Positions 25,514 through 35,244 are shown, numbered from the stretch's first letter. The stretch: DNA of 64,000 nucleotides from Candidatus Thiodiazotropha endoloripes (GCF_001708965.1 NZ_LVJW01000003.1:62001-126000); one strand, 5' to 3'. Notes: generated from the letters alone by a model not told the origin. Numbers and translations: made by a program.

Positions 25514-27391
25514 ATGAAATTCAGTGATTTTGGGTTCAAGGAAAATCCGTTTGCCATCACCCCGGATCCCCGCTATCTCTATCTGAGTCGGGGGCATGAG
25601 GAGAGTCTGGCCCATTTGATCTATGGCGCCGGACCGAATGGCGGATTCGTGCTGCTCACGGGAGAGGTCGGGACCGGCAAAACCCTGTTGCTGCGAAGTC
25701 TGCTGGCCCAACAGCTTGAGGATGTGGAAGTTGCCCTGATTCTCAATCCCCGGCTTTCCAGACGGGAGTTTCTGGCAACCATCTGTGATGAACTCGGTAT
25801 CTCATACAAAGGCCCCCCATACTCCCTGAAACATCTCAGCGATCGGTTGGCCAAGCATCTGCTGGAGATCCACAGTGCCGGAAAACATACGGTGCTGGTG
25901 GTGGATGAAGCACAAAACCTGAGTCCGAGAGTACTCGAGCAGGTTCGCTTGCTGACCAACCTGGAGACATCCCAGCATAAGCTGTTGCGCATCATTCTGG
26001 TTGGTCAGCCGGAACTGCTGCAGATTCTCGATCGCAAAGAGTTGAGGCAGGTCGATCAGCGGATCACTGCCCGATACCATCTGTCACCCTTGAACCGTGC
26101 GGAGACCCGGGCCTATATCAGTCACCGCCTGGCGGTCGCCGGTGAACGGGAGGATCTGTTCACCCCAGCCGCGCTGTGGCTGATGCATCGCTACTCCCGA
26201 GGCATACCCCGGCTGATCAACACCATCTGCGAACGGGCGCTGCTGGCGATCTATACCAGCGGCAAACAGCGAATCGATGCCCGCATGGTGTGGCGGTCCG
26301 CCAAAGAGGTCAAGGGGCGCAAGGCGAAACGCAAGCATGGCCTGAAGCTCGGCGTAGCGGCCGCTCTGCTGTTGCTGTTGGCCGTTGGGGGCGGTTGGTT
26401 CTGGTTTGATAACTACCTGAGCCGCAGTGTGGATATGAGTGTCGAATCAGCGCCTCAAACACAGAATACAGGTGAGGAGCAATCCGCTGAAGAGATAAGC
26501 AAGATGCCCCAGAGCGGGGAGTTGAGTCCTCAGGCTGAGGTTGAACCACCTCAACAATCCGAAACATCGGCTGACGACTCCCAAACCAGCCTGTTGGGAC
26601 AGCCTGCTGAACTGTCACAAACTCCCTCAGTCGAGCAGCCAGAAGTGTTGCCCCAGCCCCCTTTGACAGCGCTGCAGGAGATCGGGATCCTTGAGACTGA
26701 TGAGGGAAATGTTGAGACTGCCGCCAGCCCGGGTGTGGAGCATAAGGATCCACCCAGAGAGATCGAGCTGGAGAGACTCTTCAGTCAGCCACAGGACCGC
26801 TTCAGCAGTTACCAGAAGCTGTTTCAGGTGTGGGATGCCTCGATTAATCTGAACACCGCATCCCATCCCTGCCAACAGGCGCCGGAGTATGGATTACGCT
26901 GCTTGAGTGAGTTTGCCGACTGGGCAACTCTGTTGCGTTTAAATCGCCCCCTGCTGATTCGCCTGAAACAGGATGTCCAGGAGCGCCTGCTGTTCCTTAC
27001 CCATGTGGATGATGAGTGGCTGTTGGTCGATACCGGTGAGTCCAAGGGTGTAGTCAAGCTGGATCAACTCAAGCGTTTCTGGCGGGGAGGGTTTGTCATG
27101 CTATGGAAACCCCATGCCGGGCTGGCATTGATCGGTCAGGGCTCCACGGGAGAGGCGGTTACCTGGTTGCGCAATCGTCTCACTCTTGTGGATGGTGTAG
27201 AGCTGGTCCTGGTGGAGGGGCTGGATCGTTTTGACACAGCCCTCAAGTCCCGTCTTGAGGCGTTTCAACGCCAAAATGGTCTCGATGCAGATGGTGTGGC
27301 TGGTCAGCAGACCCAGGTCTATCTGAATAATCTGCAGCTACCCGCAGGCACCCCAACTCTTGCCGCCAATCCAGGGAGCGGGGGGCGCTGA
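25514..27391 (+). CDS. gspA: GspA/ExeA-type AAA ATPase with peptidoglycan-binding domain
   Basis: The 625-residue protein has an N-terminal AAA ATPase (Walker A GEVGTGKT, Walker B VLVVDEAQNL, arginine-rich QVDQRITARYHL). A membrane helix lies near residues 275-297, then a Pro/Gln/Glu-rich periplasmic linker (about 300-410). A C39-like degenerate peptidase section and a C-terminal peptidoglycan-binding domain (LKSRLEAFQRQNGLDADGVAG) follow. ExeA with ExeB helps the type II secretin pass the cell wall in Aeromonas. GspB follows one base later. No other type II secretion genes are in the window, so the pair could serve another envelope machine. Confidence 0.9.
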   Translation: MKFSDFGFKENPFAITPDPRYLYLSRGHEESLAHLIYGAGPNGGFVLLTGEVGTGKTLLLRSLLAQQLEDVEVALILNPRLSRREFLATICDELGISYKGPPYSLKHLSDRLAKHLLEIHSAGKHTVLVVDEAQNLSPRVLEQVRLLTNLETSQHKLLRIILVGQPELLQILDRKELRQVDQRITARYHLSPLNRAETRAYISHRLAVAGEREDLFTPAALWLMHRYSRGIPRLINTICERALLAIYTSGKQRIDARMVWRSAKEVKGRKAKRKHGLKLGVAAALLLLLAVGGGWFWFDNYLSRSVDMSVESAPQTQNTGEEQSAEEISKMPQSGELSPQAEVEPPQQSETSADDSQTSLLGQPAELSQTPSVEQPEVLPQPPLTALQEIGILETDEGNVETAASPGVEHKDPPREIELERLFSQPQDRFSSYQKLFQVWDASINLNTASHPCQQAPEYGLRCLSEFADWATLLRLNRPLLIRLKQDVQERLLFLTHVDDEWLLVDTGESKGVVKLDQLKRFWRGGFVMLWKPHAGLALIGQGSTGEAVTWLRNRLTLVDGVELVLVEGLDRFDTALKSRLEAFQRQNGLDADGVAGQQTQVYLNNLQLPAGTPTLAANPGSGGR

Positions 27392-27392
27392 T

Positions 27393-28124
27393 ATGTCGCT
27401 GATTCTAGAAGCCCTGAAGAAGGCGGAACGGCAGCATAAACTGGGCAAGGTTCCGGGTATTTCAGGGCAGGCCTCCGAGCAGGAGAGTCAGGCTGGCAGT
27501 CGTCTCAGGTGGGGGCTGTTGTCGCTGATGGGGCTGGCCATTTTGGCGGTCGGTCTCTACCTGGGTGGCATTCAGAACCGATCCCAGCCGGATTCCCAAC
27601 CTCAGGTCAATCTCAAACCTGAGCCGGCCACCAAAACCGCTCCGGTGGCTGAGCCGGCACGCCCTCCTGGGGAGCTTACAGTCAGGCCGGTAAGAGCCGG
27701 TCAGGGTGCGACCGGGGTAAAGCCGCAGCCCGAGGCGGCACCAGTGGTGACACAGGCTCCGCCCGTAAAGCCGATGACCCAAGCGACTCAACCTGTTGAC
27801 AAGCCCGGACAACCGACCCCGCAACCTGTGGTGACGGTAAAACCGCTCCAGGTGCCACCGCCGCCAGCACCGAAACCACCGCCGCCAAGGGCCATACCTC
27901 TGCACGATATGCCGGGTGGATTCGTATCCAATCTGCCGGCGATGAATATTGATATTCACAGTTATGATCCTCGTCCGCTGAAACGCTATGTACTGGTCAA
28001 CATGGAGAAGTACCGGGAGGGGGACTATCTGGCTGAAGGTCCCTTGCTGATCGAGATACTGCCCGAAGGGGTGATTATGGAGCATATGGGGGAACGTTTT
28101 ATTTTTCCCCTGGGAAATCTCTGA
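27393..28124 (+). CDS. gspB: GspB-like general secretion protein
   Basis: Starting at ATG 27393 (a G-rich ribosome site inside the end of gspA), the 243-residue protein begins with the GspB signature MSLILEALKKAERQHKLG. A membrane helix (WGLLSLMGLAILAVGLYLGG) leads to a long Pro/Gln/Val-rich linker to about residue 170. The globular C-terminal GspB domain (MNIDIHSYDPRPLKRYVLVN) ends the protein. It partners GspA in secretin assembly across the peptidoglycan in systems where this has been studied. Only one base separates the two genes. Confidence 0.9.
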   Translation: MSLILEALKKAERQHKLGKVPGISGQASEQESQAGSRLRWGLLSLMGLAILAVGLYLGGIQNRSQPDSQPQVNLKPEPATKTAPVAEPARPPGELTVRPVRAGQGATGVKPQPEAAPVVTQAPPVKPMTQATQPVDKPGQPTPQPVVTVKPLQVPPPPAPKPPPPRAIPLHDMPGGFVSNLPAMNIDIHSYDPRPLKRYVLVNMEKYREGDYLAEGPLLIEILPEGVIMEHMGERFIFPLGNL

Positions 28125-28275
28125 GCGGGATCTGCCCTGCTGAAAATCAGCGATTATCTGGACAGACGGTAGAGTCGAGCCGATGAGCCAGAGGCTGTGG
28201 TGTGGCCTGTTGGTCACTGTTCAGGGTATATTGATATTCACTGAATGGTTGTGTGGTTGGGTCAAGGAGCGCAGG

Positions 28276-28590
28276 ATGAAGGAACGAAACATATTGTTGG
28301 TGGGAGCTTATCTGTTATTGCTGCTGCCACTCAATGCCCAGGCTGTGATCTACAAATGGTATGACGAAAAGGGCAAGGTGCACTACAGTCAATCACCGCC
28401 GCCCAAGGGCAGTCAGCGGGCACCCATCGACACCAGCACCTTTTCCACCATGGAGATGCGCAAAGCGCCTAAAGTCTCTCTCACCCCGAAGAAAAAGCGT
28501 AAGCCGAAGTCCAAACCGCAAAAAAAGAGTGTGGTTAAAACAATCAGCAAACGACCGAATACCCGCAGCACCTGCCCGCTCAAGCGTTGA
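28276..28590 (+). CDS. Exported DUF4124-domain protein
   Basis: The ATG at 28276 follows AAGGAGCGCAGG and gives 104 residues; an earlier in-frame ATG at 28183 is unlikely. A signal peptide ends near LNAQA, followed by the DUF4124 motif VIYKWYDEKGKVHYSQSPPP. A very basic Lys/Pro-rich tail ends with a single cysteine. DUF4124 proteins are common small envelope proteins of Gammaproteobacteria with no established role. It follows gspB after a 151-base gap that holds no other gene. Confidence 0.85.
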   Translation: MKERNILLVGAYLLLLLPLNAQAVIYKWYDEKGKVHYSQSPPPKGSQRAPIDTSTFSTMEMRKAPKVSLTPKKKRKPKSKPQKKSVVKTISKRPNTRSTCPLKR

Positions 28591-28602
28591 CAGGGTGAAG
28601 GT

Positions 28603-29460
28603 CTAGGAAGCTTTTTTCAGCGGGTAGATGGTATGCAGGATATACTCAATACCGGGTTCAACCTCCTCAGCGATTGAACGGCAGGTTGCCAGATCGAGAC
28701 CAGTTTTCTGCAGCGCGGCAGGGTGGGGGGTGTTAAGACCTTCACCAAGCTCGCCATTTCCCATCATGGTATCGCTCACCATAGCCGCAATATGAACCAT
28801 TGCAGTCTCCGCCGGGTGGTGTTTGGCGCGGAGTGGCTCGGTATGAAATTCCGTGGTTTCGATGAGACAGAGGGGGAAGCTCCACTGGCGCATCAGGGTG
28901 GCGCCGACCCGCGCATAATCCAGACCGATCAGCTCCCGTTCCACTTCCACCAGTGGTTGGGAGTGTTGTTGAGATCGCTGCAATGCCTGCTGGGTCTGCT
29001 CCGGTATGCTCTGATGCATGATCAGGTGACCCAGGTCATACAGCAGACCGCAGACAAACAGCCGTTCACTGTCTATCAGGCCCATGCGTCTGGCAATGCC
29101 TTGGGCAACCAAGCCGCAGAAGATACTGCGTCGCCAGTAATCCTGCATATCAAACGCGCTGTCAGACGGCTCATGCAACGACTCGGAGATAGAGGTGGCC
29201 AGGGTAAGATCATGAATCTGTTGCGTCCCGAGCAGGGAGACTGCGCGAAAAACGGTCTCGATCTTACTGGCCAGGCCAAAGTAGGGGCTGTTGATCAGTT
29301 TCAGAACGCGGGTGGTTAGGGCCGGGTCGCTGCGGATGGTATCGGCAACATCATCCAGGCGGTATTCCGGTGTGTCGATAATAGCCTTTAGCCGGATATA
29401 GACATCAGGCAAGGTGATGAGCTTACAGTCCCGGGTGATCTTTTCCCACAGTGTCGACAT
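28603..29460 (-). CDS. HDOD domain protein
   Basis: Starting at ATG 29460 (GAGGTGCCT upstream), this 285-residue protein has a single HDOD domain over most of its length (ITLPDVYIRLKAIIDTPEY, VLKLINSPYFGL, FRAVSLLGTQQIHDL). HDOD is a catalytically inactive relative of HD phosphohydrolases that is involved in signalling, motility or stress responses in Proteobacteria. It has no receiver or output domain. It ends 12 bases from the convergent DUF4124 gene. Confidence 0.9.
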   Translation of the reverse strand: MSTLWEKITRDCKLITLPDVYIRLKAIIDTPEYRLDDVADTIRSDPALTTRVLKLINSPYFGLASKIETVFRAVSLLGTQQIHDLTLATSISESLHEPSDSAFDMQDYWRRSIFCGLVAQGIARRMGLIDSERLFVCGLLYDLGHLIMHQSIPEQTQQALQRSQQHSQPLVEVERELIGLDYARVGATLMRQWSFPLCLIETTEFHTEPLRAKHHPAETAMVHIAAMVSDTMMGNGELGEGLNTPHPAALQKTGLDLATCRSIAEEVEPGIEYILHTIYPLKKAS

Positions 29461-29646
29461 AGGCACCTCGTGAACAGATAGTGCTCAACCTCGGTTCCTG
29501 TGGGTAGAATCTGAAGGATCTGTTCAGTCATGAATATTTGACGCCGGTTATTCATTATCCTTTGGCGACGACCGCATTATAGCAACAATGGTTCAGATTG
29601 GTCTGCCGGAAATAGAAAAAGTTTCTTCCATTACGCTACTCGGGAA

Positions 29647-30372
29647 TCACCGCTCGATAGTCGATCTGGCGACAGCCCAGACCGTGATTTCAGCCGCACC
29701 GTGTCGCTTCAGCGTTTTGCTCATTTCGTTGATCGTCGATCCGGTGGTGATCACATCGTCCAGGATCGCTACCCGGCTACCCTGCAGGCTGCCATAGACG
29801 CGAAACGCATGGCGAAGATTGTTTCGCCTCAAGCGTTCGTTGAGGTCGGATTGGGCATTGGTATTGCGGCTGCGTTTCACCAGACGGTCTTCCAGGGGAA
29901 TCCGATAGTGCTTCGCCACGACCCGAGCCAACTCCTGAGCCTGGTTGAATCCCCGTTCCCTCATGCGCTGTCGATGGAGAGGCACTGGAAGCAGTAGATC
30001 CGGTGGATCTTGCACCTCACCCAGGCGATCGATGATCAATCGGGCGAGCGGTATGGTCAGATGCAGCTGGTGACGGAACTTAAGCTGTGCGATCAGATGG
30101 TTGGATGGTGCTTCATAGCGCAGGGCAGTGTGGCATGATACATAGGGGAGCTCGCTTTTGAGACAGGCGCCACAGCGGGTCTCAGCGGGTGCGTCGGGGG
30201 GAAGTGGCAGAGCGCAGCGAGGGCAGGCATGGCGATTGAACGGTAGCGATTGATAGCAGGGGTCGCAAAAACGGGTTCTATGGTCGGCTTCCGCACCGCA
30301 GAGCAGACAGTTCTGTGGGTAGATATGTTTAAGCAGTAGCTCCAGCCAGTCGGACTTCATCGCTCCATCCAT
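29647..30372 (-). CDS. comF: ComF family phosphoribosyltransferase-like protein
   Basis: The 241-residue protein has an N-terminal four-cysteine zinc finger (CLLCG, CDPCYQ, CPRCALPL, CGAC) and a C-terminal phosphoribosyltransferase fold with the PRPP loop VAILDDVITTGSTINE. ComF/GntX proteins act in natural transformation, downstream of DNA uptake; in many bacteria lacking obvious competence genes the role is unclear. In Gammaproteobacteria it commonly lies next to and divergent from bioB, as here. The internal ATG at 30360 is an alternative start. Confidence 0.92.
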   Translation of the reverse strand: MDGAMKSDWLELLLKHIYPQNCLLCGAEADHRTRFCDPCYQSLPFNRHACPRCALPLPPDAPAETRCGACLKSELPYVSCHTALRYEAPSNHLIAQLKFRHQLHLTIPLARLIIDRLGEVQDPPDLLLPVPLHRQRMRERGFNQAQELARVVAKHYRIPLEDRLVKRSRNTNAQSDLNERLRRNNLRHAFRVYGSLQGSRVAILDDVITTGSTINEMSKTLKRHGAAEITVWAVARSTIER

Positions 30373-30537
30373 GGATATCAGTGGTTGATCGGTGCGCTCA
30401 GTGATCCTTTTGAGTCGATTTTCAGTTTAACCGTTGCAGTCTGCCCAGTATAGGTAATCTGGAGGTAATCAACAGATGTTGATGGTCTGCTGGACCAGTG
30501 ATTTCCAAATTGGCTGAATAGTACAAAAATTATACAG

Positions 30538-30570
30538 AAGTAAACTGGATAACGTAATCCAGGTTGACTG
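30538..30570. promoter_or_regulatory. Putative BirA operator upstream of the biotin operon
   Basis: The half-sites AAGTAAACT and GGTTGACTG are arranged as an imperfect dyad with a 15-base spacer. This matches the layout of the E. coli bio operator (TTGTAAACC-N15-GGTTTACAA). An inner dyad CTGGAT-N6-ATCCAG increases the symmetry. It lies about 75 bases upstream of the bioB start, between divergent comF and bioB. BirA bound to biotinyl-AMP would repress here; this is inferred from the pattern. Confidence 0.5.
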
Positions 30571-30643
30571 TTATCGGTCAATGATTACCATAGACTCCCC
30601 GCTACCTAATACTGACTGATTTTTGTACAACCTGGTGGATATC

Positions 30644-31654
30644 ATGACCGACAGCCTGCTACGCCATGACTGGACTCTGGATGAGATCGAGGCACTACTC
30701 GATCTGCCTTTCAACGACCTGATGTTTCGTGCCCAGAGCCTGCATCGGGAGCGTTTTGATCCCAATCAGATTCAGATGAGCAGCCTGCTGAGCATCAAGA
30801 CCGGTGCCTGCGCCGAGGATTGTGGCTACTGTTCCCAGAGTGCCAAGTATGACTCGGGGCTGGAAGCCGAGAAGTTGATGCCGTTGGAAGATGTGGTCAA
30901 AGCCGCAGATGCGGCAAAACAGAAAGGTGCAAGCCGCTTCTGCATGGGAGCAGCCTGGCGCAATCCGACCGATAAGAATCTGCAACGGGTGATTGAGATG
31001 GTTGAGGCGGTCAACGGCATGGGCATGGAGACCTGCCTGACCTTGGGAATGCTCAGTGAACAACAGGCGGAACGCCTGCGTGATGCCGGCCTGGATTACT
31101 ACAACCACAATCTGGATACCTCTCCGGAGTTCTATGGTGAGGTGATCACCACCCGAACCTTTGATGATCGATTACAGACCCTCTCCCATGTGCGTGATGC
31201 CGGGATCAATGTCTGTTCTGGAGGCATCCTCGGGATGGGGGAGTCGAGACGGGACCGGGCCAGCATGTTGCGGGAGCTGGTCAATCTGCCGAAGCATCCC
31301 GAATCGGTACCGATCAACATGCTGGTCAAGATCGAAGGCACACCGCTCTCCCAGGTTGAGGATCTTGACCCCCTGGAGTTCGTACGCACCATCGCCGTGG
31401 CGCGAATTCTGATGCCCAACTCCTACGTCAGGCTTTCGGCCGGGCGGGGAGAGATGAGTGACGAGATGCAGGCGCTCTGTTTTCTCGCCGGCGCGAACTC
31501 GATTTTCTATGGTGAGCGCTTACTCACCACGGACAACCCTGAAGCGGACCGGGACAGAGCACTACTGGAACGTCTGGGTATGAAAACCGAGGCGCTGGTC
31601 GAGACTGAGGTCAAGGCGGCCAAAACTCCCTGTCAGAAAGCCCAGGCCGTTTGA
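30644..31654 (+). CDS. bioB: Biotin synthase BioB
   Basis: BioB is a radical SAM enzyme that inserts sulfur into dethiobiotin, the last step of biotin synthesis. The 336-residue protein starts at ATG 30644. It has the radical SAM cluster motif [13 protein letters not shown], the auxiliary [2Fe-2S] ligands further on ([30 protein letters not shown]), and YNHNLDTS with the conserved asparagines. It is the first gene of a five-gene bioBFHCD operon. Confidence 0.98.
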   Translation: MTDSLLRHDWTLDEIEALLDLPFNDLMFRAQSLHRERFDPNQIQMSSLLSIKTGACAEDCGYCSQSAKYDSGLEAEKLMPLEDVVKAADAAKQKGASRFCMGAAWRNPTDKNLQRVIEMVEAVNGMGMETCLTLGMLSEQQAERLRDAGLDYYNHNLDTSPEFYGEVITTRTFDDRLQTLSHVRDAGINVCSGGILGMGESRRDRASMLRELVNLPKHPESVPINMLVKIEGTPLSQVEDLDPLEFVRTIAVARILMPNSYVRLSAGRGEMSDEMQALCFLAGANSIFYGERLLTTDNPEADRDRALLERLGMKTEALVETEVKAAKTPCQKAQAV

Positions 31655-31670
31655 GTGTCCACTCTCGCCG

Positions 31671-32855
31671 GTGGCGGGATTCGACGCACGTGATATGAAC
31701 GGATTGGCGGAACAATTGAGGCGTCAGCGTGAGGCCGGGCTCTATCGCAGGCGCCGGGTTGTCTCATCGCCACAGCAGACAGAGATGGTTGTCGATGGAC
31801 GGCCAATGTTGACCTTTTGCAGCAATGACTATCTGGGGCTGGCAAGCCATCCGGAGGTGATCGCGGCACTGCAACAGGCGGCGGATGTGTATGGGGTTGG
31901 CAGTGGTGCTGCCCATTTGATCAATGGCCACAGCGCGGTTCATCACGCCCTCGAAGAGGAGCTGGCCGAGTTTACCAAGCGTCCGAGAGCGCTGCTCTAC
32001 TCGACCGGATACATGGCCAATATCGGTGTCGCCAGCGCGCTGTTGGGACGCCACGACTGGCTGTTTGAGGATCGCCTGAATCACGCATCCCTGGTGGATG
32101 CCGGGGCACTCAGTCCAGCAACGGTTAAACGTTTCCAACATAACGATCCAGAGAGCCTGCGACGGCAGATTGAAAGCTGCACGAGCGGGCGGAAACTGAT
32201 TGCGACCGATGGTGTGTTCAGTATGGATGGGGATCTTGCGCCGCTTGAGGAGTATCAGGCGATCGCCCGTAAACAGGATGCCTGGCTGATGGTGGATGAT
32301 GCACATGGTCTTGGCGTGTTGGGTGACACAGGTGGGGGAAGTCTGGCCCATTTCGGCCTGGGTATCGACCAGGTTCCGATTCTCATGGGAACCCTGGGTA
32401 AAGGCTTTGGCACCTTTGGCGCCTTTGTTGCCGGTAGCGAGGAGTTGATTGAAACCCTGATTCAGAAATCCCGCAGCTATGTCTATACCACCGCCATGCC
32501 TTCAGCGGTTGCTGAGGCGACCCGGGTCAGTCTGCGCATCGCTCAGCAGGAGAGCTGGCGTCGGCAACGGCTGGCTCAGCTGATCGGCCGTTTCCGCCAG
32601 GCTGTTGAAGTGATGGGCTTACCCTTGATGCCATCGAATACACCGATACAGCCCCTGCTCACCGGCAGCGCCGAGCAGGCTCTGCAGTGGAGCAGGCATC
32701 TGGAGGAGAAAGGTATCCTGGTGACTGCCATACGACCTCCGACAGTCCCTGAAGGTCAGGCACGACTGCGTATTACTTTCAGCGCAAATCATACAGAACG
32801 GCAGCTCGACAGATTGCTGGATGCGCTGCAGAGTCTATCCCTGGAGCATGTATGA
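31671..32855 (+). CDS. bioF: 8-amino-7-oxononanoate synthase BioF
   Basis: BioF is a PLP enzyme that condenses pimeloyl-ACP with L-alanine. The 394-residue protein contains FCSNDYLGLASHPEV, GSGAAHLINGHSAVHHALE, DDAHGLGVLG, and the PLP lysine in MGTLGKGFGTFG. The start is GTG at 31671; the in-frame ATG at 31695 is an alternative, and neither has a strong ribosome site. It overlaps bioH by four bases. Confidence 0.97.
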   Translation: MAGFDARDMNGLAEQLRRQREAGLYRRRRVVSSPQQTEMVVDGRPMLTFCSNDYLGLASHPEVIAALQQAADVYGVGSGAAHLINGHSAVHHALEEELAEFTKRPRALLYSTGYMANIGVASALLGRHDWLFEDRLNHASLVDAGALSPATVKRFQHNDPESLRRQIESCTSGRKLIATDGVFSMDGDLAPLEEYQAIARKQDAWLMVDDAHGLGVLGDTGGGSLAHFGLGIDQVPILMGTLGKGFGTFGAFVAGSEELIETLIQKSRSYVYTTAMPSAVAEATRVSLRIAQQESWRRQRLAQLIGRFRQAVEVMGLPLMPSNTPIQPLLTGSAEQALQWSRHLEEKGILVTAIRPPTVPEGQARLRITFSANHTERQLDRLLDALQSLSLEHV

Positions 32856-33622
32856 AACTGGGTGTGGAGACGCTTGGCCAGGGCAGAGAGCTGGTGATGT
32901 TGCATGGCTGGGGGATGAACTCATCGGTCTGGTACGACTTCGCCCAACGGCTGGCCAGACACTACCGGGTGACGCTGATCGATCTGCCCGGTCATGGGCA
33001 CACTCCCTACGCCGGACAGGAGCAGCTCTGGAGCTGGGCGGAATCCTGCCTGGAAGCGGCACCGCAACAGGCGATCTGGCTCGGTTGGTCACTGGGTTCG
33101 ATGGTGACTCTCGAAGCGGTGCTGCAGGCGCCGAAGCGGGTCAGTGGAGTATTGGTGATTGCCGGGATGCCAAGATTCGTTAGCGCTGAAGATTGGCCGC
33201 ATGCCATGAAACTGAAAACCCTGGAGCAGTTTATCGAACTGTTGGGTGATGATATGAGCCGGGCGCTGGAACGGTTTCTGGCCTTGCAGATGCTGGGTAG
33301 CGATCTGGCGGTGGACGTGATACGGGGTCTCAAAACCAGGCTGCAGGAGCGTCCCGATCCCGATCCTGAGGCGTTGCAGGCGGGGCTCGAGTTACTCAAG
33401 CATTGTGATCTGCGCGAGCGCTTGAAGGGGATCTCCTGTCCTACCAGCTGGATCTATGGCAGTCGGGACACGCTGGCGCCGAGTGGTGCATCGGAGATAC
33501 TCCGCCAATGGCTGCCTGAAGCCACCACGCATACTATAGCGCGGGCCGCCCATACCCCCTTCCTCTCCCATCCGCTGGAGACTGAAAAACTGGTATTGGA
33601 GAGTCTGGAGGCGATGGTATGA
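32852..33622 (+). CDS. bioH: Pimeloyl-ACP methyl ester esterase BioH
   Basis: BioH is an alpha/beta hydrolase that removes the methyl group from pimeloyl-ACP methyl ester, ending the BioC-primed chain extension. The 256-residue protein has the oxyanion strand MLHGWGMNSSVW, the nucleophile elbow GWSLGS, the acid in YGSRDTLAP and the histidine in ARAAHTPFLSHP. ATGA overlaps join it to bioF and bioC. Having bioH inside the operon rather than unlinked, as in E. coli, is common in this group. Confidence 0.95.
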   Translation: MKLGVETLGQGRELVMLHGWGMNSSVWYDFAQRLARHYRVTLIDLPGHGHTPYAGQEQLWSWAESCLEAAPQQAIWLGWSLGSMVTLEAVLQAPKRVSGVLVIAGMPRFVSAEDWPHAMKLKTLEQFIELLGDDMSRALERFLALQMLGSDLAVDVIRGLKTRLQERPDPDPEALQAGLELLKHCDLRERLKGISCPTSWIYGSRDTLAPSGASEILRQWLPEATTHTIARAAHTPFLSHPLETEKLVLESLEAMV

Positions 33623-34488
33623 GTGCCGAAACCGCCACCACAATCGACAAACGTCAGGCACGCGCCGCCTTCTCCCGTGCGGCTCCCCACTATGATGAGG
33701 TAGCCGAGCTACAGCGAGAGATCGCCAAGCGGATGATCGAACGTCTCGCCTACATCCGCCATCAACCCGAGGTGGTGCTGGATGTTGGTGCCGGAACCGG
33801 GGATGCCACGCGCGCGCTGGGTAAACACTATGCTAAATCCCGGGTCATCGCGCTCGACTTCGCTCTGCCGATGTTGCAGCAGGTGCGCAAACAGGGGGGA
33901 TGGTTCAAACGGGCTCCCTGTATCTGCGGCGATGCGGAACAGCTTCCCCTGGCAGATCAATCTGTGGATATGATCTTTTCCAATGTAGCGCTGCAGTGGT
34001 GTAACGACCTGGCGGGAACCATGCGGGAGTTCCTGAGGGTGTTGCGCCCCAATGGCATGCTGCTGTTCTCAACCTTTGGGCCCGATACCCTGAAAGAGCT
34101 GCGCACCAGCTGGTCGGCGGTGGATGGCTACAGCCATGTTTCGCCGTTCGCCGATATGCACGATGTCGGGGATGCGATGCTGCATGCCGGGCTTGCCGAG
34201 CCGGTTGTGGACGTGGATCGAATCTCCCTCAGTTACGATGACGTGCCCTCCCTGATGCGCGATCTGAAGAGCCTGGGTGCGCACAACGTCACCGCGCAAA
34301 GAGCCAAAGGGTTGACAGGGAAAGGGCGGATGCGTGCCATGATTCAGGCCTACGAGCAGTTTAGGCTTGATGATAAACTACCGGCCAGTTACGAAGTGGT
34401 CTACGGGCATGCCTGGGCTCCGGCGGAAGCGGGAGTCGGGACGGTATGTCGCGTTCCACTGCATCAATTGGATCCCCGGGGCAGGTAG
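33619..34488 (+). CDS. bioC: Malonyl-ACP O-methyltransferase BioC
   Basis: BioC methylates the free carboxyl of malonyl-ACP so that fatty acid synthase can build a pimeloyl chain. The 289-residue protein has the SAM-binding motif VVLDVGAGTGDATRAL, then ALDFALPMLQQ, GDAEQLPLADQSVDMIFSN and LLFSTFGPDTLKELR, which are characteristic of BioC. It overlaps bioH by ATGA. bioD follows after nine bases. Confidence 0.96.
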   Translation: MSAETATTIDKRQARAAFSRAAPHYDEVAELQREIAKRMIERLAYIRHQPEVVLDVGAGTGDATRALGKHYAKSRVIALDFALPMLQQVRKQGGWFKRAPCICGDAEQLPLADQSVDMIFSNVALQWCNDLAGTMREFLRVLRPNGMLLFSTFGPDTLKELRTSWSAVDGYSHVSPFADMHDVGDAMLHAGLAEPVVDVDRISLSYDDVPSLMRDLKSLGAHNVTAQRAKGLTGKGRMRAMIQAYEQFRLDDKLPASYEVVYGHAWAPAEAGVGTVCRVPLHQLDPRGR

Positions 34489-34497
34489 TAATTCAAG

Positions 34498-35208
34498 ATG
34501 GCTGGTCTCTTCATAACAGGTACGGATACAGGGTGTGGCAAGACAGAGGTGACCCTCGGTTTGATGCACAGGCTTCAGCAACAGGGTAAGCAGGTCGTGG
34601 GTATGAAACCCATCGCTTCGGGAGCAGCAGATAGCGATCAGGGGCTGTGTAATGAGGATGCGTTGCGCATCCAGGCCCAGGCCAGTCTTGAGCTTCCCTA
34701 TCAACAGGTCAATCCATTCGTTTTTCAGCCAGCGATCGCACCCCATCTGGCTGCCCTTCAGGCTGGTAAATCGATCGACATCGCTGAAATCGTAGATGGC
34801 TATCAAAGCCTCAGCGAGGAGGCAGAGCATGTTCTGGTGGAGGGTGTTGGCGGATGGCATGTGCCGCTTGGCGAGCAGGATACGCTTGCAGACCTGGCGC
34901 GTGCTTTGGAGCTCCCTGTGGTGATGGTTGTCGGTATGCGCCTGGGTTGTCTGAATCATGCCCTCATGACCACTGAATGCATGCTCAATGCCGGGGTCTC
35001 GTTTGCCGGTTGGGTAGCCAATCAGGTGGAGCCGGAGATGTCGGCCAGAGAGGAGAATCTGGCTACCTTGAGAACCTGGCTGCCCGCGCCCTGCCTTGGT
35101 GAGATCCCCTATCTTGAAGAGACGAACCCTGAGGTGGTTGCCGGGTATCTGAGTGATGCGTTGTGCGATCTTACCGGTTTGTCAGTTGATCCCTGTGTGC
35201 AGGATTGA
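34498..35208 (+). CDS. bioD: Dethiobiotin synthetase BioD
   Basis: BioD closes the ureido ring of dethiobiotin from 7,8-diaminononanoate, CO2 and ATP. The 236-residue protein has the P-loop GTDTGCGKTEVTLGL, the MKPIASGA substrate loop and EGVGGWHVPLGE. It is the last gene of the operon; bioA (the aminotransferase that makes 7,8-diaminononanoate) is absent from the window and must be elsewhere. The next gene is convergent and ends 36 bases away. Confidence 0.96.
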   Translation: MAGLFITGTDTGCGKTEVTLGLMHRLQQQGKQVVGMKPIASGAADSDQGLCNEDALRIQAQASLELPYQQVNPFVFQPAIAPHLAALQAGKSIDIAEIVDGYQSLSEEAEHVLVEGVGGWHVPLGEQDTLADLARALELPVVMVVGMRLGCLNHALMTTECMLNAGVSFAGWVANQVEPEMSAREENLATLRTWLPAPCLGEIPYLEETNPEVVAGYLSDALCDLTGLSVDPCVQD

Positions 35209-35244
35209 TCTCCTGAGGGTGGTCATCAGCGGCTGGGTTGGTGA

